A stretch of DNA of 64,000 bases, taken from positions 868,001-932,000 of the forward strand of contig NZ_SCNG01000001.1 of the NCBI RefSeq assembly GCF_005503555.1, read 5' to 3'. The notes below the pieces were generated by a model. That model ran no database searches. It saw nothing but the letters and a program-made list of their open reading frames with translations, and had not been told where the DNA came from. The position numbers were made by a program, and so were the translations under genes. Below, in pieces: positions 29,924 through 38,819 of this stretch. Numbering within the stretch: the first letter of the stretch is position 1; each line of letters starts with the position of its first letter. The stretch is from Rudaea sp. 3F27F6. GTDB taxonomy: Bacteria > Pseudomonadota > Gammaproteobacteria > Xanthomonadales > Rhodanobacteraceae.

Positions 29924-29965
29924 ATTACAAAAAAACAGAGGGAAGCAGTGCTTCCCTCTGTTTGT
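29924..29965 (-). terminator. Strong rho-independent terminator
   Basis: ACAGAGGGAAGC and GCTTCCCTCTGT form a perfect 12-bp stem with a 3-base loop (29935-29961). On the minus strand it is followed by a run of T (GTTTTTTTG). It is 30 bases after the stop of the 29991-31457 gene, as expected for an abundant transcript. Confidence 0.92.
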
Positions 29966-29990
29966 AACACTACTCAGCAACTCGACTCTA

Positions 29991-31457
29991 TTAGGAGCAC
30001 GACGAGCCGCTGCTGCTGCAGATGCGATGCAGCTTGTGGCGATACAGACCGCTGTAGTTCGACAGCACGCCACCAACGTTGCCGTTGACGAGCTGGCCGA
30101 CCCAGAAGCCCGTGACCGGGAGACCACGGTACTGGTTGCCCGAACCCGTGCTCGACAGGATGTGCGAAGCGTTGCCGTTATACAGGTCGATCTGCGCCCA
30201 ACCGTTCGGGTAGCCCGTCGAGATGTTCGCCGTCAGACGCGAGCCGAGGATGGTGCTGCCCGCGCTGCCCTGGTTGAACGTCACGACCTGAGCCTCATAG
30301 CACAGCGAGTTGCCGTACACCGGCGCCGGCGAGAAGCCGACGTCGCCGCCCGGCTGACCTTCTTCGCGATCGTAGTAAGCGATACCGATCGAGGCGCACG
30401 AAGTACCACCGTTAGCGCTGCTGAACGCCACTTCAAACGGCGGCAGCGGAGCGGTCGGGGTGGTGTAACGGTCGACGTAGAAGCGCTTGGTCGGGAAGGT
30501 GATAACCCACTCGGAAGAAGCGTTGGTGCCCGCACCGGTCCAATACTCGTTGTAGATCGCATCGGCCATGAACAGCGACGAGACCGCGTCAACCGAACGC
30601 GAGTAGGTCGTGGTCACGAGCGACGGAACCGCACTGGTCGGGCTCGGAGCAAACACGTAGCTCGTCGTCGACGTACCGTCGTTCAAGCTCGGAGCCAGAG
30701 ACTCCGGCGCCGTGTGCTTCGGAATGCCGTTCGCCAGATAGAACTGGTCGATCGCATCGGCATTGTAGCCTTCGATCGTGCCCATCGGAACGTTGATGAT
30801 GCTGGCCGAGCCGAACAGGCCGCCCGTCGGGCTACCCGTATCGTTGGCACCAGCAGACTGGGTCCAGTAGCCACCCGACCACGCCTTGACGACCTGCGGG
30901 CAGTTAGCCGGAACGCCCGAGCTGTGCGTGATCGCCGACAGCGAGTTGTTCTCGTCGTTGGTGACCGTAGCCATTTCGATCAGCTCGATATAGCCTTCCA
31001 GCGTACGCGACAGATCACGCGGACCACCGTCGACCGGCGCAACACGGCCGTCGAACGCAGCCGTCGAGAACTGACCCTTGCCAGCGGCAATCGCACCAGC
31101 GGACTTCTGCAGGGCCGGAACCGTGCAGCTGTTGTCGGTGCTGAACACGCCAGCGCCCGTGCCCGACGGAACGACAGCAGCCGTCCACACGTCATGCGGC
31201 GACAGGTAGAGGTTGAAGTCGAGTACTTCACGGCTGTTGTACGCTTCGAGGAAGCGAACCTTGACAGCCTTGCCGGCGTTCGTCGTATTGACGACCGACA
31301 GGAGCGTCTGGTTGTTGCTGTTGACGGTGTAGTACGGGTAGATGAGAACTTGGCCCAAGCCGTCGCTGTTCAGATAAACGGCGCTCGCCATGTTGGAAAT
31401 GCCAGCCACGCCAGCGATACCGGCGATGACGGCAGTCGTAAGACTGGTTCTTTTCAT
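29991..31457 (-). CDS. Putative cell-surface protein, unknown function
   Basis: 488 residues from ATG 31457, chosen because AAAGGAG stands seven bases upstream and it gives a compact signal peptide (MKRTSLTTAVIAGIAGVAGI, cut near ASA). The mature protein is Asn/Ser/Thr/Gly-rich and beta-like, beginning VYLNSDGLGQVLIYPYYTVN. Cysteines are few and paired late (CASIGIAYYD, SLCYEA), and it ends with ICSSSGSSC. Proteins beginning with this LNxxGxGQVLIYPYYT pattern are known to me as uncharacterised surface proteins in gammaproteobacteria. Strong ribosome site, possible promoter and strong terminator suggest high expression as a single gene. No anchor is visible at the C-terminus. Confidence 0.72.
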   Translation of the reverse strand: MKRTSLTTAVIAGIAGVAGISNMASAVYLNSDGLGQVLIYPYYTVNSNNQTLLSVVNTTNAGKAVKVRFLEAYNSREVLDFNLYLSPHDVWTAAVVPSGTGAGVFSTDNSCTVPALQKSAGAIAAGKGQFSTAAFDGRVAPVDGGPRDLSRTLEGYIELIEMATVTNDENNSLSAITHSSGVPANCPQVVKAWSGGYWTQSAGANDTGSPTGGLFGSASIINVPMGTIEGYNADAIDQFYLANGIPKHTAPESLAPSLNDGTSTTSYVFAPSPTSAVPSLVTTTYSRSVDAVSSLFMADAIYNEYWTGAGTNASSEWVITFPTKRFYVDRYTTPTAPLPPFEVAFSSANGGTSCASIGIAYYDREEGQPGGDVGFSPAPVYGNSLCYEAQVVTFNQGSAGSTILGSRLTANISTGYPNGWAQIDLYNGNASHILSSTGSGNQYRGLPVTGFWVGQLVNGNVGGVLSNYSGLYRHKLHRICSSSGSSCS

Positions 31458-31564
31458 TACTAAACTCCTTTCGGTCACAGGGCTTAATGTTATTTGCCGG
31501 CCCGCCCATTCGTACTCTAGCCATGACAGCTAAAGTTTCGACGAGTCCAAGCAACAGCAACCTT

Positions 31565-31593
31565 AGCTTACGACAATCGAAAAGGCAACGCAA
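31565..31593 (-). promoter_or_regulatory. Possible sigma70 promoter for the surface-protein gene
   Basis: On the minus strand TTGCGT (31593-31588) and TAAGCT (31570-31565) are 17 bases apart, about 108 bases before the ATG at 31457. A separate consensus-like TTGACA lies at 31606-31601 but lacks a good partner. Moderate to weak support. Confidence 0.35.
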
Positions 31594-31680
31594 CAGCCGT
31601 TGTCAAATTTTGACGCGGGTTATCACACCTTCAATTGCTGTAATTCCAAGGGGCGGAGCAATTGAACAAATCAGAGGGAA

Positions 31681-32238
31681 TTAATTGTTTTGCTTGGCTT
31701 TTTCCGGATTGGTCTCGGGCCCAGGTTGCGTCGACGCGGGCGCTTCCGCCGCCGGCACCGAAGGTTGCCCGACCTCCGCCTTCACTTGCTCACTGAGACT
31801 TTCGGCCTTGATCTGCGAATCGGGCAGGAAATACCACTGCCCGTCGCTGCGCACCCATCTCTCGGTGACGGGACCAGAGTGCTCGATGTCCTTGGGTACC
31901 CTTAGTAGAGATCCGGGAATTGCCGATGTCACGATCAGATGTGCCGTGCAAGCATCTTCATCGCATTGCACCGATTCGATCTTCGCCGATTTCCATTGCA
32001 GCCGCGCTGTCGCGATGAAAGCTACATACTGCTCTAGGGTATGGGTGGTGCGATACCCCGGGCTCAGATAGTCGTAGGCCTTGATCGCATGCCTTCCCGC
32101 GAGCAAATCCCAGCGCTCAAGTGCTCGTTCACGAACGAGATCCGCCGGATCTTTTTTGCTGCAGCCGGCAATGGCGAACAGCGACAGGCCGATGCCACAG
32201 GCGAGGAGGATGTTACGGACATTCTTCATAGCGATCAT
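31681..32238 (-). CDS. Lipoprotein downstream of the secretin
   Basis: About 185 residues. The ATG at 32238 overlaps the gspD stop; a second ATG at 32229 gives the cleaner lipoprotein signal (MKNVRNILLACGIGLSLF, lipobox AIAGC). The mature part has an NTF2/DUF-like look: RALERWDLLAGRHAIKAYDY, then SPGYRTTHTLEQYVAF, and a late WVRSDGQWYFLP. A Pro/Ala/Gln-rich tail ends it. No family name can be given. Being the last gene of the secretion operon and coupled to the secretin suggests an accessory or pilotin-like envelope role, which is inference. Confidence 0.72.
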   Translation of the reverse strand: MIAMKNVRNILLACGIGLSLFAIAGCSKKDPADLVRERALERWDLLAGRHAIKAYDYLSPGYRTTHTLEQYVAFIATARLQWKSAKIESVQCDEDACTAHLIVTSAIPGSLLRVPKDIEHSGPVTERWVRSDGQWYFLPDSQIKAESLSEQVKAEVGQPSVPAAEAPASTQPGPETNPEKAKQNN

Positions 32239-34661
32239 CACAGATTCGGTTTTTGAGTGGGCGTCGGTGTTGCAGCCGGCGCGTCCTGCGGAAGCGGTGT
32301 GGTGACCGCCCCCTGCCCATCATTGGGGACAGCTCCCTCCGATTGCGCTTTCTTAGCCTTCATTTTGGCGCGGATAGGGGCAAGGGATTCGAATTTGTCC
32401 TGGTACTCCTGAGTAATTGTCTGCGCATCCTCGGTGTTATAAATGACCCGCGGAGTAATCAGTACGATGATCTCAGTGCGAGTCCGGGAATTCTGCGAGC
32501 TCTTGAACAAATTCCCCAGGACAGGAACGCTACTGAGAAACGGGACACCGGTATTCGAGACGACATTGTCTTCGCGGATCAAACCACCGAGCAGAACGGT
32601 TTGCCCACTCTGCACCGCAACCTGAGTGTTCAGATTGCGCTGACTGATTGGCGGATTCGGATTCGCTGCAGTGCTGGAACCTGGAGTAGTGATCTCTTGG
32701 GCTACGTCCATGTAAACCAAACCACCGGGGTTCACTCGCGGAGTGATCTGCAGCGTAGTACCTGTGCTGATGTACGACGTGGAGCCGATGCCGGTATTGC
32801 TTCCGAGGTTGTTCGTTCCATTTGAGACCGTCCCAGTACCGTAGCCGACGATGGATGTGGTCACAATCGGAATCTGGTCGCCAACCGTAATGCTCGCTTG
32901 TTGGTTATTCAACACGACCATGGATGGAGCGGAGAGCGTCTTGGCCGTTCCGTCCGTCTGCAGCGCATTGATCGCCACCTCAAAATTCTTGTTCAGAAAG
33001 GAATAGAACAACCCACCCGTATTCGGATTGGGGGGCTGCGCGCTGCCACCTCCGCCCATCATGGCACGATGGCGATCGTTAGGATTGCCCGAGAAATTCA
33101 GAACGCGCCCAGTAGTAGGATCGACCGTAGTGCTCGTACCGTACCGTACTCCGGTGTCTCCCGAACCGCCCGGTTGATTGATGAGGCCGGTGAACCACCA
33201 CTGCACCCCAAAATTGAGCGCGCCCGTCAATTTTACTTCCAGGACTTTTGCTTCGATCTGCACCTGCAAGGGCGATACGTCGAGGCGGTGAATCGCGGCC
33301 AATATCGAGTCGTACTCCCCCGGCGTCGCCATGATTAGCAACTGATTATTCTCTTCAATTGCGGTAATGCGGATATCGGTATCCTTGTTGCCGCCGCCGG
33401 CAAGCGCTCCGCCAGTGCCTGTCGTGGTCAGATTCGGCGTTGCGGGGCGCTGCTGATTGTTGATACTCATCGCACCGCTGCCGATACCGCTACCGAGCGA
33501 ACCACCGATCGAACTACCACGAAGGCCGGGAGCCGTATTGCCCGAATTGCTCTTCGAGGATCCGCTGCTCTTGCCGGTGAAAATTGCATTCAAGTGATCA
33601 GACAAATCCACTGCCTTGACGTTCTTCACGTCGTAGACGTAAAGCTGCGTACCGTTCTCGCCGACGCCAAGGTCGAGGCGATATATCCACTCCTGCGCGC
33701 GCCGGAGGTAGTCCGGCTGCGGCGTGATGACGACCACGGAATTAGTGGCCTCCATCGGGATGAAGCGGAACATCCCTGCCAACGGGGTATCCGCCTTCTC
33801 ACCGAACATCTTATCGAGCTCAGGCATCAGCTTGCCGACTTCCATATTGCGCAAGCCGACCACACCGACCGACATGCCTTTGAGCCAGTCGACGTCGAAG
33901 ATGTTGATCGTGTGCTCATAGTTCTGCAGTTCGAAGGCGGTACCGGCCATCACGATCATCGCGCGCGCGTTGTCGGCCGAAACGATCGCATCTGGCTTCG
34001 CGTAAGGCTTGAGCAGCTTCTCCATCTCCTTCGGTGAGATGTATTTCAGCGGGAACACGCGCACCTGATAGCCAGGCACCGATTTCACCGAATACAGGCG
34101 CGGACTCAGGCTGCCGGCGATAGCATCCTTGACCGGCACGACTTCGTAGCGACCCTGCTTGCGCACAAGCGCATTGTTCGTCCAAGCCAGCAGCATCTCG
34201 AGGATAGGCATCGCCTGATCGATCGCAACCGGCTTCGAGCTGGAGAACGTGACGTTGCCGGTGACGGCCGGAGAAACCGTGTAGTTCTCGTTCAGCAGTC
34301 CACCGAGTATGTTCTGCACCACCGCCTGGATCGGTAGATTCTCGAAGTTAAACGTGATTTCGCCCGAACCTGCCGACGCGGCCTTGGGCGGCGGAGCATC
34401 CGCCGCCCCGTAGTTGATCAACTGCCCAGTGCCCGGGGTCAACTTGGAATCGGTGCGCGGCTTGCTGCCCGCCCCGTTCTTGATCGTGATTGGCTTCGAT
34501 TCGTCCGGCGCATGATAAGGCGGAGGCAAAGGCGGGGGCTTGTCGGTGCTCAACTCTGCAGTGACGGCATCCTGCTTCATGCCAGGCAGGTTCGCACAGC
34601 CGGCAAGCAGCACTTGAGCGAGAAACAGGACGACAACAACTGGACGTAGGGTCACGTGCAC
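32238..34661 (-). CDS. gspD: Type II secretion secretin GspD (XpsD)
   Basis: 807 residues with a lipoprotein signal (lipobox LLAGC, Cys22), as in Xanthomonas XpsD. An N0-like domain (ITFNFENLPIQAVVQNILGG) is followed by N1-N3 repeats with FPLKYISPKEMEKLL and YDVKNVKAVDLSDHL. Between N-domains lies a Gly/Ser/Asn-rich loop (about 375-425). The secretin core follows with VQIEAKVLEVKLTGALNFG, LSAPSMVVLNNQQASITVGD and GTTLQITPRVNPGGLVYMDV, then VLLGGLIREDNVVSNTGVPF. The C-terminal tail is Pro/Thr/Gln-rich. It forms the outer-membrane gate through which folded exoproteins leave. Last structural gene of the E-to-D cluster. Confidence 0.94.
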   Translation of the reverse strand: MHVTLRPVVVVLFLAQVLLAGCANLPGMKQDAVTAELSTDKPPPLPPPYHAPDESKPITIKNGAGSKPRTDSKLTPGTGQLINYGAADAPPPKAASAGSGEITFNFENLPIQAVVQNILGGLLNENYTVSPAVTGNVTFSSSKPVAIDQAMPILEMLLAWTNNALVRKQGRYEVVPVKDAIAGSLSPRLYSVKSVPGYQVRVFPLKYISPKEMEKLLKPYAKPDAIVSADNARAMIVMAGTAFELQNYEHTINIFDVDWLKGMSVGVVGLRNMEVGKLMPELDKMFGEKADTPLAGMFRFIPMEATNSVVVITPQPDYLRRAQEWIYRLDLGVGENGTQLYVYDVKNVKAVDLSDHLNAIFTGKSSGSSKSNSGNTAPGLRGSSIGGSLGSGIGSGAMSINNQQRPATPNLTTTGTGGALAGGGNKDTDIRITAIEENNQLLIMATPGEYDSILAAIHRLDVSPLQVQIEAKVLEVKLTGALNFGVQWWFTGLINQPGGSGDTGVRYGTSTTVDPTTGRVLNFSGNPNDRHRAMMGGGGSAQPPNPNTGGLFYSFLNKNFEVAINALQTDGTAKTLSAPSMVVLNNQQASITVGDQIPIVTTSIVGYGTGTVSNGTNNLGSNTGIGSTSYISTGTTLQITPRVNPGGLVYMDVAQEITTPGSSTAANPNPPISQRNLNTQVAVQSGQTVLLGGLIREDNVVSNTGVPFLSSVPVLGNLFKSSQNSRTRTEIIVLITPRVIYNTEDAQTITQEYQDKFESLAPIRAKMKAKKAQSEGAVPNDGQGAVTTPLPQDAPAATPTPTQKPNL

Positions 34662-34692
34662 ACTCCAAATAGCCGGCGCTTCCGCGGCGGCA

Positions 34693-35097
34693 TCAATTCG
34701 ACTGCGATTTGGCGGCCCCGTTCTGAGCCTGCTCTGCTTTGGCTTTGCTTTCGCGCTTCTTTTTTAACTCCAGCCAATATGCCTCGCGCTCCGCTTCGGT
34801 CATCGTCGACTGGTTTGCATCCTGGTTCGGACCGGGCCCGAAGGACGCTTCGTCCTTTGCTGGAATATGAGGCGTTGCCGAATCTTGCGGAGAAGCCGTC
34901 GCAGCCGGCGTCAAATTGGATTGCGCCTGCGGCGAAGACGCTTGCTGTGAAGCATCGGGCGGAGTGGAGTTCGCCGCGTCGTCGGCAGCGAGCGCATCGA
35001 CCGCAGTCGACTTGGAAGACTCCGGCTTGGACCGACCGCAACCCGCCAATAGGGCAAGCGCGACGCACAGACTTAAAAATAGGGCTTTCATAGACAT
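34693..35097 (-). CDS. Small lipoprotein between XpsN and GspD genes
   Basis: 134 residues from ATG 35097 (GAGG nine bases upstream); MKALFLSLCVALALLAGCGR is a clear lipoprotein signal with lipobox LLAGC. The rest is disordered Ser/Ala/Pro/Gln/Asp-rich and ends in a charged helix TEAEREAYWLELKKKRESK and AEQAQNGAAKSQSN. No known domain. It lies inside the secretion operon between the N and D genes, so it may act in secretin targeting or stability; that is inferred from position. Confidence 0.7.
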   Translation of the reverse strand: MSMKALFLSLCVALALLAGCGRSKPESSKSTAVDALAADDAANSTPPDASQQASSPQAQSNLTPAATASPQDSATPHIPAKDEASFGPGPNQDANQSTMTEAEREAYWLELKKKRESKAKAEQAQNGAAKSQSN

Positions 35098-35128
35098 TGC
35101 TTCATACCTCTTCAAACTCAATCTCGAA

Positions 35129-35902
35129 TTATTGTTGCTGCGGCAACGGCTGCGGCATCGGTGATGGCGCTTCCTGCGGCGGCACCTGCTGCTGTAATTG
35201 CTGCTGCTGTTGCTGTTGTTCGCGAATCTGCTGACGGCGGGCATCGATACGCTGTTGCAAATCGGCGGCCGCAGCGGCATCCGGAGGCAACGGTTGTGCC
35301 GGTGCTGGCAGAATCTGCGGCTGCGGCGCTTGCCCCGGTGCGGGTGGCGGGGGGGGCGCCACACGCGGCGGCGGCGGCGGTGTGGGCTTCTGACTGTTGG
35401 CGACGGCGATGAGTTCCACGGTAGCACTCTCTCCGATCGAATTCTTGAACACCGCACTGCGCGGCTTGACCTCGGCCAAGCTCCATGCGCCGAGCTCGCC
35501 CGGCATCGCACCGCCCTCCTTGACCGTCGTCGACTTCTCCTTGCCCTTTTCCTTGATCATCGCAAGGCGCACCTTTGAAGTGATGATGACGCCGGCAAGG
35601 ACCACGTCGAGCTTCGGAATCGGTTTTACGTCAGCCTGCTGTTCAGGCGGCATCGGCGGAGTCGGCCTGCGGTCCTCGTTAAACAGAGGCCGCGCGTTGA
35701 CCTCAGCGAAATTGTCCCAGGACCCGAGTTTGTACTGCGCATTGACCAGTTTCTTCTTGCCTGCGGCATCGTCAGTCGGATCGAGTGTCCACCAACTGTA
35801 GCCCCGCCCCACACCGAACCAGAACAGCACGACCAGCAGAAGGAATAGCGCACAAATACCGGCCAGAACCAGAGTCAGGCCGCGGGAGACTCGCAGATTC
35901 AT
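35129..35902 (-). CDS. xpsN: Type II secretion protein N (XpsN, GspC-like inner-membrane connector)
   Basis: 257 residues: a short cytoplasmic start, one membrane segment (LTLVLAGICALFLLLVVLFW), then a periplasmic HR-like domain (LDVVLAGVIITSKVRLAMIK through SAVFKNSIGESATVELIAVA, about 96-165). The tail is extremely Pro- and Gln-rich, including a seven-Gln run. In Xanthomonas, XpsN takes the position of GspC, linking the inner-membrane platform to the secretin; the cluster has no separate gspC. Overlaps gspM by four bases. Confidence 0.82.
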   Translation of the reverse strand: MNLRVSRGLTLVLAGICALFLLLVVLFWFGVGRGYSWWTLDPTDDAAGKKKLVNAQYKLGSWDNFAEVNARPLFNEDRRPTPPMPPEQQADVKPIPKLDVVLAGVIITSKVRLAMIKEKGKEKSTTVKEGGAMPGELGAWSLAEVKPRSAVFKNSIGESATVELIAVANSQKPTPPPPPRVAPPPPPAPGQAPQPQILPAPAQPLPPDAAAAADLQQRIDARRQQIREQQQQQQQLQQQVPPQEAPSPMPQPLPQQQ

Positions 35903-36537
35903 TTGACCCCCTTCGCGTTGCCGGGCTGCTGACCGCCGGGCTGACGCAGAAAGCCGGACAAATTGAACTGGGCATTGACCAAAGTCGCCCCTGGCGGAGC
36001 TTTACCCCCGGGGGTGAACATGGCTTGCTGGCGATACATCACGAGCCGATCCACGAACAAATAAGGATTGCTCGTCTCGAGCGAATAGAGCACTTTGGCA
36101 AACGTTTCCGCCTGGCAGCTCAAGTTGACGTTGGCCGAGACACGCAGATATACCTCAGGCGCGGGGTTGCCTGCAGGCGAAATGCCGTTGACGATACAAC
36201 GCGCGTTCGGGTCGTGATTTTCCTCCACCGCACGCTTCAATCGCTCGGACAAATCCGAGAATGCGCTCGCCGCATCCGCGTCGTTGAGAAATGCCTGATT
36301 CTGCTGCTCGAGGCCGGCGACCTCCTTGAGCTGCTTTTCGATCTGCGGCTTGCTCTGGATCAGCTCGGCGAAGTGATACTGTTGGTCTCGCAGATCGTAA
36401 TACTGGTCGCGCATCTCCAAATACGGCGATACCAGCCACCAGTGGACTAGCAACAAATAAGCGAGCAGCAACGCGATCAGCAACAGCCCAATCGCGAAAA
36501 CTCGCTGACTGCGGGCAGACTCAGGCAGCAGGCGCAT
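35899..36537 (-). CDS. gspM: Type II secretion protein M
   Basis: 212 residues with one N-terminal membrane segment (VFAIGLLLIALLLAYLLLVHWW), a coiled-coil (YDLRDQQYHFAELIQSKPQI and following), and a ferredoxin-like periplasmic domain (EVYLRVSANVNLSCQAETFAKVLYSLE split over about 125-155). GspM pairs with GspL in the inner-membrane platform. Its start overlaps the gspL 3' end by 17 bases. C-terminal Gly/Gln/Pro-rich tail. Confidence 0.88.
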   Translation of the reverse strand: MRLLPESARSQRVFAIGLLLIALLLAYLLLVHWWLVSPYLEMRDQYYDLRDQQYHFAELIQSKPQIEKQLKEVAGLEQQNQAFLNDADAASAFSDLSERLKRAVEENHDPNARCIVNGISPAGNPAPEVYLRVSANVNLSCQAETFAKVLYSLETSNPYLFVDRLVMYRQQAMFTPGGKAPPGATLVNAQFNLSGFLRQPGGQQPGNAKGVK

Positions 36538-37735
36538 CGGCGGCCTCCGCAGGTTGCTTGCCGGCCTTGCCGTTCGGTTTCTTGTCTTTGTCCGTGGCCT
36601 GCGCGTCAGCTCGCTTATGCAGCTGGAAGTTCATGGTGAAACGATCCTTCTTCGTACGCGCATCCGGCTGCACCGTACCGATGAAAGCCGCGTTTTCGAG
36701 CACTTCAGATTTCTGCAGGTCTTCAATCAGCTTGTTCGCATTGCCACTCTGGCCTTGCACTTCCACCTTGCCCTTTTCATCAACCGTCAGACGTTCGAGG
36801 AACGTATTGTCGGGCAGGCGCTTGGTCAGGTCGGCGAGCATCGCCGTCATGGGCGTCGTATCGCGCTTGACTCGATACAGATAACTGGCAGAGGTCGTAT
36901 TGTCTTTGAGCTTTTTTGCCAAAACCGCAGTCTGCTTCGCGTCGGCCTTGGCTTTTTCGACTTCGGCGCTCATCGCATCGAGTGCCGTCTGCCGATTGCT
37001 CAGGAACAGCATTCCGGCCACCACGAACAGCACTGCAGCTCCCGCGCCAAGCGCCAGATTGAGACGCAAACGCTGGTTCACGCGCTTGACACGGCGTTCC
37101 TGGGGCAACAGGTTCAGACCTGCGCGGCCGCTGCCGGGCGCATCGCGCCAGCAATCGACACCGTCGAGGGCAATGCCCAACCCCGACAACGCAGCCAACT
37201 CCTGATCGAGCTGGCCGCGCGGCACGACGTACAAATCGATCTTGAGACTCTTAGCGGCAACATCCCGCTGTACGACACGGCAATCGAAGTACACCTGATC
37301 GGCTTTGAACGGCGTCTGCCGATCCATTTCGAACGCGAGCACTTGACGCAATTTATCTTCGGCTGCGGCCGGCAGATTTAGCTCTCGGCGCAAAGCGCGT
37401 CGCGCCGGTATGCAGTAGAACACACGCAAGTTGGGATCATCGATGCGATCGCGCAACCGGGAAAACTCATTGCGCTGATCTTCCGGAGCCTGATCGCGGA
37501 GGATACGACCGTATTCGGCGGAGCGCCCACCCGACTGTCGCCATACGCCGATCTCGCCCGCGCTCGCATCGACGAGTAGCTCTTGCGCGCCGTCGGCAAA
37601 GAGCCCACGCCAGCGCTGTGGCAACAGCTCTTTCAGCTCGCGCGCCCACCACGCCAAGAACTTCGGAACACCGCTGTTCGCGTAGCGCACGCGCAAGCGT
37701 GCAAGCTGAATATTGATGGCGGAGATTGCACTCAT
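36521..37735 (-). CDS. gspL: Type II secretion protein L
   Basis: 404 residues. The N-terminal cytoplasmic actin-like part is reduced and PilM-like in text (VFYCIPARRALRRELNLPAA, then FEMDRQTPFKADQVYFD). A single membrane segment (LALGAGAAVLFVVAGMLFL, about 233-251) is followed by a coiled-coil and a PilN/ferredoxin-like domain (MTAMLADLTKRLPDNTFLER). The C-terminus is Lys/Ala/Pro-rich. It anchors the GspE ATPase to the inner-membrane platform. A 172-base gap separates it from gspK, so L-M-N-lipoprotein-D may have their own promoter. Confidence 0.88.
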   Translation of the reverse strand: MSAISAINIQLARLRVRYANSGVPKFLAWWARELKELLPQRWRGLFADGAQELLVDASAGEIGVWRQSGGRSAEYGRILRDQAPEDQRNEFSRLRDRIDDPNLRVFYCIPARRALRRELNLPAAAEDKLRQVLAFEMDRQTPFKADQVYFDCRVVQRDVAAKSLKIDLYVVPRGQLDQELAALSGLGIALDGVDCWRDAPGSGRAGLNLLPQERRVKRVNQRLRLNLALGAGAAVLFVVAGMLFLSNRQTALDAMSAEVEKAKADAKQTAVLAKKLKDNTTSASYLYRVKRDTTPMTAMLADLTKRLPDNTFLERLTVDEKGKVEVQGQSGNANKLIEDLQKSEVLENAAFIGTVQPDARTKKDRFTMNFQLHKRADAQATDKDKKPNGKAGKQPAEAADAPAA

Positions 37736-37907
37736 TGATAAAACATCGGCACGTCAAAAAGTTGTATTGGTTTCTTCTTGTTCGCAACGCAACACGCGGC
37801 TTAAAGACTGCGCCGGAAAGGATAAGTTCTCAAAACATAATGAAAAACAACGAAGCCGGGCGCGATGGCCGCAGCGCAAAACCGCCCCTTTGCCGACACG
37901 ACCTGCG

Positions 37908-38819
37908 CTACGAGGCTTCCCCGTCGCGCCAACGCAATATCGTGTACGGCCTCCCCGACGAACTTACCCCGCCTATGCGAATGGTGGTGTCGAACATGAT
38001 GTTGACACCGTTCTGGAGGGTGGCCTTGGACTTGATACTATACGTGAGACCTCCACCCGAGGCCATGACCCCACCGCCGCCGGGCAGTGTCAAGCCTTGG
38101 ATCGCGCCTGTCGTTCCAGGCGGAGCCGCCTGTCTCGCGGCAATGATTTGCTGAGCGAGCTGCGGAGTCATACCTGGAATTGCCATCAGCGCCTCGTACG
38201 GCGCGAAAGCGGGATTGGGTGTGCGCGTACCGGAATACACCGTGATTGCCGGCTCGATCTTCTTGAACAGATCGTAGGTCATGCCGAGTACCTGCTGGAC
38301 CTCGGACACGGTCTGAAACGGCAGGTTGGTCGGACCGTAGTCGAGCCCTGCGGCGGCATATTGCGGCGCCTCTGCGCCGTGCGGGCGCACCTGGCTGTCC
38401 GCGTCGCGCCAATCCTGGATTGCATCGGACAAGGCTTCGGCCGCACCAAGATCCACTCCGACGGATTGGAACAGAGCCATCAAGGTAGGGCTGTCAGCAA
38501 CATTGAGGTCGATCTTGCCCGACTCGTTCGTGACTTCCACATGCACGATCGCTCCCTCGTACGGAAACTCGTAGGGCCGGCCGTCGGCGACCCAGCGTTG
38601 CAGAGGGTCGGGATTTCGCAACTGGAACAAGGCAAGTTCTACGCCGGCGATCGCGTCGTAGCGCGCCGCCGTCGTATCGAACATATGCCGCGACTCGAGA
38701 TTTTCGGTGCGCGCAATCAGCGCGAAACTGCCGAGCAGCACCGCCATCAGTGCGACGACCCACATGACGAGAATCAGTGCAACGCCGCCCTGGCGGCGCA
38801 TCGGGCGCAGGCGCTTCAT
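37908..38819 (-). CDS. gspK: Type II secretion minor pseudopilin K
   Basis: 303 residues from ATG 38819, which overlaps the gspJ stop (ATGA). The longer frame to 38975 is shadow. The prepilin signal MKRLRPMRRQGG precedes VALILVMWVVALMAVLLG. As typical for GspK, there is no Glu at +5. A large helical insert (DLNVADSPTLMALFQSVGV and following) matches the GspK alpha domain that caps the pseudopilus tip with I and J. Confidence 0.92.
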   Translation of the reverse strand: MKRLRPMRRQGGVALILVMWVVALMAVLLGSFALIARTENLESRHMFDTTAARYDAIAGVELALFQLRNPDPLQRWVADGRPYEFPYEGAIVHVEVTNESGKIDLNVADSPTLMALFQSVGVDLGAAEALSDAIQDWRDADSQVRPHGAEAPQYAAAGLDYGPTNLPFQTVSEVQQVLGMTYDLFKKIEPAITVYSGTRTPNPAFAPYEALMAIPGMTPQLAQQIIAARQAAPPGTTGAIQGLTLPGGGGVMASGGGLTYSIKSKATLQNGVNIMFDTTIRIGGVSSSGRPYTILRWRDGEAS

